This document shows, in pieces, positions 44,720 through 56,307 of a stretch of 64,000 bases of DNA (its first letter is position 1; each line of letters opens with the position of its first letter). Under the pieces are notes generated by a model. It was not told the origin of the DNA. It was given only the letters and a program-made list of their open reading frames with translations, and ran no database searches. The DNA comes from Heterohyrax brucei. Its lineage: Eukaryota; Chordata; Mammalia; Hyracoidea; Procaviidae. Location: NCBI GenBank assembly GCA_028571685.1, contig CM053154.1, forward strand, positions 12,432,001 to 12,496,000. The letters run 5' to 3'. The position numbers and the translations under genes were made by a program.

Positions 44720-45080
44720 GGCTGCGGCCCACCGTCCGTTACACGTCTCCGGGTAGCCGGTGCCCACCTCCGACCGGAAACTAGTCACACTCGGGGCCAG
44801 CGCACTTCCGCACTTGCGCACGGGCGCCGGAACTCCCGGAGACTTGTCCTCGGGCGTCTTCCGGCCCCTAGCGGACAACGCCAAACATCAACATGGACGC
44901 TTGGGCTTCACGCCCGTATCTTGCACGTGACAATCGGCGCAGTTGTTGAAGAGAGAGTGTCACTGCAGGGCTGAGGCCGGCAGGGGGTGTGGAAGGCTGA
45001 GCTCCGCGGCTTCTGGATCATCGCACGAGCTGAAAGTCACGAGTTGTCTAGGACGCGCTGGGCTTCCAGTACCAACGGGA
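44440..45080. promoter_or_regulatory. SEC23IP: GC-rich promoter region of SEC23IP
   Basis: CpG-dense DNA covers coding exon 1 and its 5' flank. ETS-type motifs are readable (CACTTCCG at 44803-44810 and TCTTCCGG near 44858), and an NRF1-like half (TTGCGCACGGGC) near 44814. No TATA box is seen where a TSS would be expected. This is the pattern of a constitutively active housekeeping promoter. The exact TSS is not visible. Confidence 0.7.
44557..44719 (-). CDS. SEC23IP: SEC23IP coding exon 1, residues 1-54
   Basis: ATG at 44719-44717 in a good context (GCAGCC before ATG, G at -3). Encodes [40 protein letters not shown] and [14 protein letters not shown], then G of Glu55 before donor GTGGTA. An N-terminal low-complexity Ser/Ala region; no signal peptide or membrane segment, as expected for a cytosolic coat-associated protein. 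No upstream in-frame alternative start is convincing. Confidence 0.95.
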
Positions 45081-45432
45081 CCGTGTAACTGGCAAACGTT
45101 TTGGAGGAACGACCAGCCCTCTGATGGCAGAGGAAGAAGAAAAGGGAGAGTTGTTGGCAGTTGGCACCAACGACGAGCCAGACTCCCCCGCTCTTGCACC
45201 CACGTCTAGCTCACACAGAAATAGAAATGGTAAAGCTTCAAGAATTTTTAAGCCACAGGGAGAGAAAAGTTGTCTAGAACGGAAACCTGGGGATTGGAAC
45301 TTAAGGATATGACTTTTTAAATAGCTTTTTATATAGATCCGCAGTGGTTTGCCTAATCAATCCAAAACCCGTTGTGGATAACTTGAATCTAATTGCTGTC
45401 TTTCGTATATTTAGAGACGAAGATAGATATAA
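45081..45432. other. Flank upstream of SEC23IP
   Basis: A plus-strand frame of 62 codons (45124-45312) starts MAEEEEKGELLAVGTNDEPD. I recognise no protein family in it. It lies where promoter-upstream transcripts often arise, but coding is not supported. Confidence 0.3.
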
Positions 45433-46288
45433 TAATAATAACAAATAATAACTGGACTTCAGCACAATTTGAGTACTCCTCCCATCTTAACCCAATATTG
45501 CAAGGATCGAATAGCAGGCGGTGTGGGGGGGGCCGGGGGCCATGCTCTCAGGCGAAATCGAGACCATTTGGCACAGCTAGCGTTTTACTAATGAGGATTC
45601 TCTGCACCCCTCATCAATGAGTGGTGTCTGGGGTCTTAAAAGCTGCCAAGCTGCCATCTGAAGGTACACCAAATGGTCCCAGCTCAGCAGGAATGGATGA
45701 TCACCGAGAACAAGAACGACATGGAGAAAAGAGAACCCAGAATACAGAGACCCACGTGAGTGGGTCTATACATCATCTAGTGACTAGCAGAATCGGATGG
45801 TGCCTGGCCACCACCAGTGATAGACACGATGGAACTCACAAAGTTGAGTCTTACTGGCAATAAGAGAATAAATAGGGGTGTGCCCTAAGATCTCTAATAA
45901 AAGACCGCAATTGATGGTCCGGGGGCTTCAGGGTTCCCCTGGGAGCATGACCCTGGCCCTGATGCTCCCCTTGTCCGTAAATCATGATGAAGGTCAACTT
46001 TTCGGACAGCAATGGATTGGACTTGGTGACGCAGAGTGCCCGCATCTTGTGAGAATTTTATGGTTCTGTGGATCTATAGGATGTCATCCCGCTGACCCCT
46101 TGCTGGAGGAAGGGGAGTGGGTGGAGAGGAGGGGATAGGAGACTGTTGGGAGGATAAGACATGTATGGAGCAGAGAGGAGGGGTGTGCTGTCACCGGGCA
46201 GGGAAAGCAGTGGGAGCTGCGTATAGGTGTATGGGAATTTATATGGAAGTGTACATTTTCATTCAATCATAAAGAATTAATAATAACA
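45433..46288 (+). mobile_element. L1 3' UTR insertion with 11-bp target duplication
   Basis: Body 45444-46277: CTGGACTTCAGCACAATTTG, CCAATATTGCAAGGATCGAA, GGTCTTAAAAGCTGCCAAGC and AAGACATGTATGGAGCAGAG, the same layout as the copies at 9.3-10.1 and 20.8-21.3 kb. TAATAATAACA flanks it at 45433-45443 and 46278-46288; its low complexity makes the duplication less certain than the 18-bp one. Confidence 0.85.
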
Positions 46289-46963
46289 GATCAATCTTTC
46301 AGCTTCTTGGACGGTGGAAAGGAAGAAGCACAAGAGAAGAGAAACCTTGAAATAATGAAACTTCCCCTGTTCAGCCCTCCCCTGGAGCTGTTTGCATCTA
46401 AATGGAACCTAACTTTATTAATTGATTCTATAACTAGCATGCTCGGGAGCTGTGTAGTATGCTAAACACCGAGAGTATCATCAATTACAGGGGGATGACC
46501 TTTCCTTCCTGGAGCTTAACAGTCTAGGTTGGTAGGACAGACGACTAAACAGGGATAAACCAAGGTATGATGGGTTACACTGTAGGATTTCCTAAACAGT
46601 GTTACATACAGTACATCATGAGGGGAGAAATTAAAGTAAGGCTCCCAAAGATAATGAGAAGTTAACTAGAAAAGCTTAGAGGAGTAGGGTTATAGAAAGA
46701 AGTCACAGTCCATTCTAGATAAAGGAACAGTGTGTGGAGTTGTCCTGAGATGCCATGTTTGGATTTCTAGACAGAGGTGTAATATGGCTGGAGCCAAAGG
46801 AGCTTTTGGGAAAAAATTAGGAGATAAGGATGAAAAGTAGGTAAGGGCCAGATGGTGCAGGGTCCTATAGGCTAAGAGCAATAGGGAATCAAAGGATTTG
46901 AAGGACGATAGAGAAATAATCACGAGAGGAAAGTGTATCATTCTGCTTCAGTGATGATTATAG
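46289..46963. other. Intergenic; possible ancient repeat
   Basis: CTTCCTGGAGCTTAACAGTC, GGTAAGGGCCAGATGGTGCA and GGGTCCTATAGGCTAAGAG resemble an old dispersed mammalian repeat that I cannot name with confidence. Confidence 0.35.
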
Positions 46964-47060
46964 CATTGGAAGTCCTATGAGGCAGGCCCTTCTGCTCTCT
47001 TGTAGGGTCGCCGTGAGTTGGAATTGGCTCGGTGGCAGTAGGCTTGGGGTTTTGTTTTTG
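46964..47060 (+). mobile_element. AfroSINE 3' half, sense
   Basis: GGAAGTCCTATGAGGCAGGC, GGGTCGCCGTGAGTTGGAAT, GGCTCGGTGGCAGTAGGCTT. Head missing. Confidence 0.82.
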
Positions 47061-47999
47061 TATTTTTTAGAGACATGGTATTTGTTCTGTGGGAAGCTCA
47101 TGCCAACTTAAGCATAATAACATGGACACGAAAGAGCAAGCCTATGCATAGAAGAACAGCTGGCCGGCTGTTGCTGAGGCCAAGTGAGCAATGATGATCG
47201 CTCAAATTAGAGTTCTTGCAGTGAGAATGGAAAAAACATAGTAACTTCTGGGGAAAGATGTCAAATTGAACAGATGCATCTTCATTGCCTCCTGAAACGA
47301 TGCTGAAAACACAAATAGAGATTCCATTTTGAAAAAAGAAGAAGCAACATAAACTTATAAAGACCAGAGAGAATGGGAGAAGCTTAGATAGGAGCAAGAG
47401 TCCGGAAGCCACAAAAAAGACATTTGGATAATTTAGTGAATCGGCAGTAGGGAAAATCCAAAGGAAACTTGCTCAACACCATACCAAAAAAAAGAAAGAA
47501 AGCAAATTCATTACTGTTGAGTTGATTTCCACTCATAGCAGTCTACACCCTAGGGTTATGCCTTGATGATATGGCAGTGAATCTGCAGAGAGAGGTTCAA
47601 TAATTAGGAGAATTGGTTGAAGGTCTATTCAATAAGCATCCAGGTCCTCTCCCCAACTCTTTGTAATAATAAAGCTAGGGTTTTTTCTTTCTGAAGAGAG
47701 TCAAACAGAAAAGTAACCAAGAAGGTACGTAATGAATAATGAAATACTCTCTTCCCCACCCCTAGCCTCATTTCCCCATTCAGCTGCAAGAAAACTAGCA
47801 GCAAGATCAAACTCTGGGCAGAAGGTTGAAAAGTCTTCCCTGTAGAATGGGAATGAAAGATCTAGAGATATTAAAAACAAGTTTTCCCAATAAGAATGGC
47901 TCAGTCAAATCACCTCATAATTAAATTCACAATAAATAAATCCCACTTACATGCTGAGTTCCTGTCATTTTAGTCTTCGTAGGCTTCATATATGAGCAA
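47061..47999. other. Intergenic, mostly unassigned
   Basis: One minus-strand AfroSINE tail remnant at about 47508-47565 (CTGTTGAGTTGATTTCCACT). Nothing else recognised. Confidence 0.5.
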
Positions 48000-48500
48000 T
48001 CAAGGATCACCACCCCCACGTATATCTGTCAGTCTGTCATACTGTCAGGGCTTAAGTGTTTTTGCTGTGATGCTTGAAGCTATGCCACTGGTATTCAGAT
48101 ACCAACGGGGTCATCTATGGTGGACAGGTTTCCACTGAGCTTGCAGACTTAGACTAGGAAGAAGGGCTCGGTAGAGCACTTCTGAAAACGATTAGCCAGT
48201 GAAAAAGTTATGAATAGCCACAGTACCTTATCAGAGAGTGCTAGGAAATGAGCTTCCCAGGTTGGAAGATACTCAAAAGATAATTGGGGAAGAGCTGCCT
48301 TCTCAAAGTAGACTTAACATTAATGGGGTGGATGGAATAATATTTCTGGGACCTTCATTTGCTGATGTTGCATGGTTTGGAATGAGAAGAAACAGCTGTA
48401 AACATCCATTAATAACTGGAACATGGAATTACAAAGTTTGAATCTAGGAAAACAGAAAACTGTCAAAAATGAAATGGAACACATAAATATCAGTATCCTA

Positions 48501-48639
48501 GGCATTAGTGTGGAAACCTTGGTGGCGGATGCTCCTTGGAAACTCTATGGGGAGTTCTACTCTGACCTATAGGGTCACTAAGAGTCAGAATCAGCTTGAT
48601 GGTAGTGGGTTTGGTTTAGTTTGGGTTTGGGCATTAGTG
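48501..48639 (+). mobile_element. AfroSINE, internally deleted, with 10-bp target duplication
   Basis: GGCATTAGTG at 48501-48510 and 48630-48639 flank a copy in which GGAAACCTTGGTGGCGGATG joins directly to CTCCTTGGAAACTCTATGG. Part of the tRNA-like head is therefore missing. The tail AGAGTCAGAATCAGCTTGAT is intact. Confidence 0.92.
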
Positions 48640-48683
48640 AGCTGAAATGGACTGGTATTGGCCATTTTGAATCAGATGACCAG

Positions 48684-49156
48684 TGTAACCCCGTGTGTAG
48701 CCCTTTGACTAGGCCAGGATTACTGCTGTTGTGTGATGTTCCTCCTATATGTTATAAATCCTGTCTCTATGATGTTAATGAGGGAGGATGGGCCGAAGTC
48801 CTGTTGGTAGGGCAGGACTCACTGTGTAAAATTGTACTGTGCCTTGAGGCAACCTCTTGGGATACAAAAGAAAAGGGAATAAGCAGAGTTGGGAACCTCC
48901 CACCAAGAAGCAGTGCTGGAAGCAGAGTGCATCCTTTAGAAAGGACCCCAGTGTCCCTGCACCTCAGAAGCTTTCAGTGCAGGGGAAGACTGACAACAAA
49001 GATCTTCCTCCACAGCCAGCAGAAAAAGACATTCCCTGGAGTAGATGCCTTAAATTTGGACTTGTAACCTACTGGACTGTGACAGAATAAATTGCTCTTT
49101 TTTAAAGCCACTCACTTGTGGTATTTCTGTTATAGCATCACTAGATGACTAAAACA
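48684..49156 (+). mobile_element. MLT1-like (ERVL-MaLR) solo LTR, sense
   Basis: Starts TGTAACCCC and ends GACTAAAACA. An AATAAA (GACAGAATAAATTGCTC) lies about 80 bp before the 3' end, followed by AAAGCCACTCACTTGTGGTA, the usual MLT1 3' layout. No clear 5-bp target duplication. Confidence 0.75.
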
Positions 49157-49972
49157 GCCACAAATGACAATCTGGAGAGGAATGGCATTGCATGCATTGT
49201 TAATAAGAGAACTTGAAGATCTATCCTGAAGTACAGAGCTGCCAATGATAAGATATACCTACAAAGAAGACCAATTAATACAACAATTACTCAAATTTAC
49301 ATGCCAACCACTAAAGTCAAAGATGATGAAGTAGAAGATTCTCTGAAACTTGCTCTTGAAAATTGAGTAGCTAAAGCAAATTGAAAAACTGAATAAAGCA
49401 AAAGAACCGAACAGAATATTTCAAAGGATGGCTTGAGAAGACAAAGTAAAGTATTACAATGACAGTGTAAAGAGCTGGAGATAGAAAACCAAAAGGGAAG
49501 AACATGATCAGCATTTCTCAAGCTGGAAGAACTGAAGTAAAAATTCAAGCCTCGAGTTGCAATAGTGAAGGATTCTACAGGGAAAATATTAAGGCATAAA
49601 AACAAAATGGAAACAATACACGGCATCATTTTACCAAAAGAATTGATCAACATTCAACCATTTCAAACAGTAGCATATGATCAGGAATCAATAGCGGTGA
49701 AAGGGAAACTCAAAGCTGCATTGAAGGCACTGGCGCAAAAAACAAGGCTCCAGGAATTGATGGAATATCAACTGAGATATTTCCAGAAGAGGATGCACTG
49801 CTGGATGAACTTATCATTTATCCAAGAAATTTGGAAGACAGTTACCTGGCCAACTGACTGGAAGAGACCCATATTTATGCCTGGTGCCAAGAAAGGTGAT
49901 TCAGCCAAATGCTGAAATTATCAAACAATATCACGAATATCATATGCAAGTAAAAGTTTTCCGAGGACCATT

Positions 49973-50472
49973 TGTTTTAGTCAGCTAGGCTGCTCTAACA
50001 GAAATACCACAGAGTGGATGGCTTTAACAAAGAAAGATTTATTCTTACACAGTCCGGTAGGTTGCAAGTCCATATTCAGGGTGTCCGCTCCAGGGAAAGG
50101 CTTTCCCCTTGTCGGCTCTGGAGGAAAGTCTGGTATTGCATCAGTCTTTGTCCAGGGAGCGTCCTCACGCAAGAACCTCTGGTCTGAAGGACGCGCTCTG
50201 CTCCTGGTGCTGCTTGCTTGATGGTAGCGAGGTTCTCAAATTGTCCTTTGTTTCTTTTTCCTTTTATTCCTTGCAAGCTAAAAGCATTAAGGGTGCGGCA
50301 AGCCATACTCCAGGGACACTCCCCCCACAGCAGGAATTCACAGCCCCACCCTAATCCTTTAACATACAGGTTAGCAAAACCACACAATGGAGGACAGTCC
50401 CAAGATACTGGGAACCATATCCCAGCCACATGGCTGCACACATTTTTGGGGGACACAATGCCAACCATGACA
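49973..50472 (-). mobile_element. MLT1-like (ERVL-MaLR) solo LTR, minus strand
   Basis: Plus-strand text TGTTTTAGTCAGCTAGGCTG, AACAGAAATACCACAGAGTG, AGGGTGTCCGCTCCAGGGAA and terminal CAACCATGACA is the complement of the family seen at 48684. Flanking CCATT and CCGTT differ by one base and are the likely 5-bp duplication. Confidence 0.85.
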
Positions 50473-51715
50473 CCGTTCAAAAGTGGCTCTAGCAACATAT
50501 TGATGGGAAACTGTCAGAAATTCAGGCCAGATTTGTAAAACGGTAAGGAACAAGGAATATCACTGATGGTGTCAGATGGATATTAGCTGAAAGCATAGCA
50601 TACCACAAAAATATTTACTTGTATTTTATTGACTATGCAAAGGCATTCAACTGTGTGCATCCTAACTAATTATGGAGAACATTGTAGAGAACCAGAATTC
50701 CAGAACACTTAGTTGTGCTTATGAGGAAATCTGTACATGGATCAACAGGCAGTCATTGGAACAGAACAAGAGGACACTGCATAGTCAGGTAAGTCAGGAA
50801 AGGTGTGCATCAGAGTTGTATCCTTTCACCATACCTAGTCAGTCTGTATGTCAAGCAAATAATCTGGGAAGCTGGACTATATGGAGAAGAACAGGGCATC
50901 AGGATTGGAGGAAGACTCACTAACAACACGCATTATGCATATGACACAACCTTGCTTGCTGAAAGTGAAAAGTACTTGAAGCACTTATTAATGAAGATCG
51001 AAGACCACAGCCTTCAGTATGGATTGCAGCTGAACATCAAGAAAACAAAAATTCTTACAAATGAACCAATGAACAACATGATGATAAGCAGAGAAAAGAT
51101 TGAGATTGTAGAGGATTTTATTTTACTTGGATCCGCAACCAACGCCCATGGACGCAGCAGGCAAGAAATCAAAAGATGCACTGCACTGGGAAAATCTACT
51201 GCAGAAGACCACTCTAAAGTGTTGAAAAGCAAAGATGTCAGCTTGAGGACTAAGGTGCGCCTGACCCAAACCGTGGTATTTGTAGTCACATCGTATGTAT
51301 GTGAAAGGTGGGCAATGAATAGGAAAGACAGAAGAAAAATTTCTGCTTTTGAATTGCGGGGTTAGAGAAAAATATTGAATACACAAAGGACTGCCAAAAG
51401 AGCTAAAGATCTATACTGGAAAAAGTACAACCACTGTGTTCCGCAGAAGGAAGAATGGTGAGACTATGTCTTACGTACTTTGGACATGTTGTCAGGAGGG
51501 ATCAAACCCTGGAGAAGGACATCATGCAGGATAAAGGAGAGGGTCAGTGAAAAAGAGGAAGACCCTCAACAAGATGGACTGACACAGTGGCTGCAACAAT
51601 GGGCTCAAGCAGACCAACAATTGTGGGCATGACACAGGACCAGGCAGTGTTTTGTTCTGTTTTGTCACTGCGAGTCACAACTGATTGGACAGCATCTAAC
51701 AACAAGAATCACCAC

Positions 51716-52139
51716 AGAGCTGAGAAGGGCCATTTAGATGAAATAGCAAAGCAAGATAAAAGGAACAGGAAATGGCAACCTAAAAGAAACAGAACCCATG
51801 CAACAACAGATGGGGGGAAAAAAAGAAAGCTATCAATAATAACCTCAGAGGAATAAGAATTTGCAACTGAGAAACAGAATCAGGGTTCTATCTAAAAAAA
51901 GAAGAGAAATAAGAAATATTCAAGTAACAAAAGAGAAAGATAACACTTATATCTCAGTAGAAGATTGGAAGATAAATAGAAATTTCCTAAAAAGTAAAGC
52001 ACAGAGAGAGAGAGAGAGACAAGAAAGAAAAACTAGAGTACTGGGCAAAGGAATAAAATGTCTAGATAATAAGAGTTCTTTAAAGAATAAAGAATAGAGA
52101 AAATGTAAAGAAGGAACTCATCAAAGAGGAAAAGAAAGA
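51716..52139. other. Intergenic, A-rich; short (GA)n
   Basis: A (GA)n run lies at about 52002-52019. The A-rich sense strand resembles old L1 composition, but no diagnostic text was found. Confidence 0.4.
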
Positions 52140-52465
52140 TTCTTTAATTTCTAGAAATCTGATGACACAAGTTATCAGACTGAAAAGTGTGGGTACCCAG
52201 CACAATGGCTATAGAAAGGCCCTGTAGCAGGGACTGAATCAGCTTGCCAACAACCACATAAATCAGGTTGGCATCAGATTCTGTTTTCCCCAGATGAATC
52301 TTCAGCAGAAACCACAGCCCTGGTGGATAGTTTGATTGCGTTCTGATACAAGACCTTGAGCCAGAGGTACCCAGATAAGCTATACCTAGATTCCTAAATC
52401 ACAGAAACCACTAGATAATAAATGTTGGTTGTTTGAGGCCAATTTGATAAGCAGCAGTAATTGAG
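52140..52465 (+). mobile_element. MaLR-type LTR fragment, sense, old
   Basis: GGTTGGCATCAGATTCTGTT, ACCTTGAGCCAGAGGTACCC and CTAGATAATAAATGTTGGTT follow the order of old MaLR LTR 3' parts. More diverged than the other LTRs. Confidence 0.6.
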
Positions 52466-52478
52466 GCATGCTTTCTGT

Positions 52479-52672
52479 AAACTCGTTGCCAATAGATTCC
52501 AACAATAGCAGCTATCTAGGATAGAGTAGAACTGCCACCATAGGATATTGAAGGCTGTAATCTTTGCAGAAGCAGACTGCCGCATCTTTCTTCCATGGAG
52601 CCTCTGATGGATGTGAATTTCAGAGCTTTTGGTTAGCAGCCAAGAGCTTAACCATTAGTGCTCTTTGCCCTA
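52479..52672 (-). mobile_element. AfroSINE, minus strand, long form
   Basis: GTAAACTCGTTGCCAATAGA, GAAGCAGACTGCCGCATCTT, TTTTGGTTAGCAGCCAAGAG. Intergenic. Confidence 0.85.
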
Positions 52673-52985
52673 CCATTCTAGTTCATATTTACTGACCACA
52701 CTATGTAAGTGTATATTACCATATTGTATGATGTTCAGAGACACCGGAGACTTTTACAAGACTTGGAAAAAAAAAAAAACCTGAAGAATGTTCTTAGTAT
52801 TTCTCATTTGTGTATTTAAAGAAAGAATATCAGATTAGATCAATGGACTAAGCACATTTTATATTGTCCTTATTATGGCAATACCAGTCTCATTCTAGTA
52901 TACATGTCTCTCTCCAGAGAGCTCTGTAATTTCTGCAATTTTCTAATATGAAAATAGTTGGGAACAATTGCTCCATCTCTGCCAG
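52673..52985. other. Intergenic, nothing recognised
   Basis: A/T-rich, with an A12 run at about 52769-52780. Confidence 0.5.
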
Positions 52986-53228
52986 GGTGATCTTTTTGTA
53001 ATGTAAATCAGATCACATCACTCTCCCGCACAAAAGTCTTCAATGGTTTTTTCATTGCTCTTGTGAAAGTCCTTCACACAGCTCCTGGAGACCCTCGTGG
53101 TCTGCCCCTTACTTACCTCTCCTGCTTCATGTACTATCACTCTGCCCCTAACTCATGAATATGCCTGGAATACATTTCTCAAATGTCTGTGGTCACCACT
53201 CCTGTCACCTTATCTTGTATCTCTTGGT
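52986..53228 (+). mobile_element. L2 LINE 3' region, sense
   Basis: GTAATGTAAATCAGATCACA, TCACACAGCTCCTGGAGACC and CTTACTTACCTCTCCTGCTT give the L2 order. Confidence 0.75.
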
Positions 53229-55157
53229 CAATACCTATGGCCTCAAGGGGAGTTCCTTAGAAGAAGCTGACTGAAAAAGAGAAAACCAGTGCCTGGTTTA
53301 CAGAGACTTCTGCACAATATGCAGGCACCCGCTGAAAGCGGACAGCAGCAACACTACAGCTCCTTTCTGGAACCTTCCTGAAGGACAGTGATGAAGGGAG
53401 ATCCTTCCAGTGGACAGAACTACAAAGCAGTACACTTGGTTGTTCAGATGGTTCAGATGCATGGTTCAGATGTTCAAATGGTCAGATGCATAACTGTATA
53501 CTGATTCATGGGCTGTGGTCGATGTTTTGCTTAGGTGGTCAGGAACTTGGAAGGAACATGATTGGAAGATTAGTGACAAGGAGGTATAGGGAAGACGTAT
53601 GTTGATGGACCTCTCTGAACTGGCCAAAGAAGTGAAGACATTTGTGTCTCATGTGAATACTCACCAGAGGGTGGCCACAGCAGAAGACGATTTTAAACAA
53701 GTGGATAGGGTGACACATTCTGTGGAAGCCAATCATCCTCTTTCCTCAGACACTCTGTCATTGCCCAATAGGTTTATGAACCATGGACTTCCATTTACCA
53801 AGGGTGACTCGGCTACAGCCACCGATGAGTACCCAACTGGCTAGCAGCAGAGACCAACACTGAGTCCCCACTATGGCACTATTCTTCACGGTGATTAGCC
53901 AGCAATCTAGCAGCAGGATGATTGCACTGGACTGCGTCCATTATGGAAAGGGCAATGGTTTGTTCTCACTGTAACAGACACTTACTCTGAATATGGGTTT
54001 GCCTTTGCTGCTTACAAAGCTTCTGCTAAAACTACCATCCGTGGATTTACAGAACGCCTTCTCCACTGTCTTGGTAGCCCACACAGCATTGCCTCTGATC
54101 AAGGGACTTCCTTCACAGCAAATGAAACATGGCAGTGGGCCCATGCTCACAGAATTCATTCGTCTTGCCATGTTTCCCCATCATGCTGAAGCAGATGGCT
54201 TGACAGAAGATGGAATGGCCTCCTAAAGACACAAGTATGGTGCCAGCTAGGTGGCAATGCCTTACAGAATTGGAGCAATGTGTTCTAGGAAGCTGCATGT
54301 GACCTAAAGCAGCATCTAGTATATGGAGCTGTTTCTCCCATAGCCAGAATTCATGGGTCCAGGAATTAAGGGGTGGAAATGGGAGAAGCACCACTCACTA
54401 TTACCCCTAGTGAATATCGCTTGTAAAAATTCTGCTTCATGTCCCTGTGACCTTATGCTCTACAGGTCTAGAGGTCTTAGTTCCAAATGAAGGATTGCTC
54501 TCACCAGGAGACACAGCACTGATTCCATTGAATGGGAAGTTAAGAATGCCACATGGCCACTTTGGGTTCCTTATACCTCTGAATTAACAGGCTAAGGAGT
54601 TACTACATTGGCTGGTGTGACTGATTCTGATTACCAAATCAGATTGATATTACATAATGGAATTAAAGAAGAGTATGTCTGGAATGCAAGAGATCCCTTA
54701 GGGTATCTCTTTATGCTATCATACCTTCTAATTAAAGTCAATGGAAAACTACAGCAACTCAATTCTGACATGACTACCAATGGCCCAGACCCTTCAGGAA
54801 TGAAGGATTGGCTCATCCCACTAGACAAAGAACCACAACCAGTTGAGGTACTTGCTGAGGGTAAAGGGAATACAGAATGGGTGGTTGAAGAAAGTAGCTC
54901 TAAATACCACCTATGCCCACATGACCAGCTGCAGAATTGAGGGCCCTGATTGTTGTATTTTTGCCTTGCATGTGTACATCAGACATTATTTTCTTCACTT
55001 ATAAAATTTAAAATGTAAACAGGGCTAGTGAATTTTCGGTTGTATGTGTATTAGTTGTATCATGTTAGGCCCAACATGGCATTATCATTGTCTTTATTAA
55101 GAGTTTGTGTATGGTTTATGGAGATGTGTACAGGTGTCAGGTTGACAAGAGGTGGAC
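53229..55157 (+). pseudogene. ERV-L pol remnant (RNase H/integrase to C-terminal end)
   Basis: Old endogenous retrovirus of the ERV-L type, much decayed. An integrase-like block of about 74 codons is open at 53965-54186, with the TDTY and SDQG surroundings of the core's two Asp residues. It then meets a TGA at 54187-54189. More broken integrase text continues to about 54600. A C-terminal block with a GKGNTEWVVEE motif is open at 54608-54937. No envelope-like frame is seen, as expected for this class. No intact gene remains. A purine-rich tract precedes the LTR at about 55144-55157. Confidence 0.75.
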
Positions 55158-55502
55158 TGTGATGATTCAAATTGTGTGTCAGCTTTGCTGGGCTATGGTT
55201 TTCAGTGGCTTGGCGTTTAGGATGTAGTTTGCCAGCGATGTGATGTAAACACTTCTGTGAGATCTGATATAAGATCGCCTCCACGACGAGATCTGCTGTG
55301 AACAGCCAGCTGTCTTACAGGGAATTGTGTGGCCTGAATCCAATATATGTGGGCTTTCTGGCAAAGTGTGTGGATCTTGTATCTGGCCTCTGGTTCTCAG
55401 CATCTGAACTAGCAGCTTATCTGCTGATCCTGTGATCTGTCAGTTCTACAGTCTGTGAGCCAATGGTTTGCTATCTTACCTGAAGATTTTGGGATTCATC
55501 AG

Positions 55503-56092
55503 TGTGTTAGTCATCTAATGCTGCTATAACAGAAATACCACTAGTGGATAGCTTTAATACAAAATTTATTCTTTTGCAATCCAATAGGCTACAGATCCAT
55601 ATTCAAGGTGTCATCTCCAGGGAAAGGCTTCTGCTTGCTGTCAGCTCTAGAGAAAGGTCCTTGTGATGCATCAGTCTTTCTTTGGTCTGGACACATTCTA
55701 GCTCAGGAAACTCAGGTCCAAGGGTCATGCTCTACTCCAAGTACTGCTTTCTTGGTGGTGTGAGGTCCCTAACTTGTTTATTTCCCTTTCCCTTCCAACT
55801 CGACGGCACTTGGCGTGGCTTTATCCCTCATGGGATAAAAGGATAAAACGCTTGCAAGCGTTTTATTCATTCCTTTAGACTGGATCAGGGAGATGACCTT
55901 AGCAAGGCTGTTACAGTCCCATCCTAATGCTCTTTAAAGTAATCCACTCCCACCCTATTAATCACAGGCAGAGATTAGGATTTACAACATAGGAAAATCA
56001 CAAAATAAGAGGACAACCATACAGTACTGGGAATCATGGCCCAGCCAAATTGCTACATACATTTTTGGGCGGACGTAATTTAGGCCATGACA
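55503..56092 (-). mobile_element. MLT1-like solo LTR, minus strand, nested in the ERV-L LTR
   Basis: TGTGTTAGTCATCTAATGCT to GTAATTTAGGCCATGACA. Flanks ATCAG and ATCAA fit a decayed 5-bp target duplication. An internal piece (CAACTCGACGGCACTTGGCG at 55797-55816) is RTE/SINE tail sequence inserted in it. Confidence 0.82.
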
Positions 56093-56307
56093 ATCAACCT
56101 CCACATCTTGTAGCCAGTGGCTTGCTGTCCTGCCTGCTCATCTTGGGTTCATTAGCTCCTGCAGCTATGTGAGCCAGGAGCCTCCAGCCTGACCATGGAC
56201 TTGGGAATTACCAGCTTCCACAACACGTGAGCCATTTCCTTGCTCTCTCTATGTATGCATACGTGTGTGTGTTTATGTACACACACATAAATAACAAAAC
56301 TAACCCT

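Larger units (their letters stand above)
48000..51715 (+). mobile_element. Near full-length RTE-type LINE, broken by three insertions
   Basis: The 5' region (ATCACCACCCCCACGTATAT) and endonuclease-region text (GCATTAGTGAGCTGAAATGG, CTATCCTGAAGTACAGAGCT) precede reverse transcriptase text at 49565-49915 and 50790-51370, including [19 protein letters not shown] and EIKRCTALGKSTAEDHSKVL. A 3' segment with GTGAAAAAGAGGAAGACCCT ends in AACAACAAGAA at 51715. Inserted in it are a SINE (48511-48629) and two LTRs (48684-49156 and 49973-50472). Without these the element is about 2.6 kb. Frames are broken by stops, so it is dead. Confidence 0.85.

Noticed and set aside
50805-51365. A 186-codon frame as a functional reverse transcriptase gene
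   Set aside because: It is one piece of a stop-ridden RTE copy; the endonuclease and the rest of the polymerase are in other frames and split by LTRs.
54608-54940. A 110-codon frame as a domesticated retroviral gene
   Set aside because: It is the end of a decayed ERV-L pol; the upstream integrase region has stops and frameshifts, and no promoter or splice context suggests exaptation.
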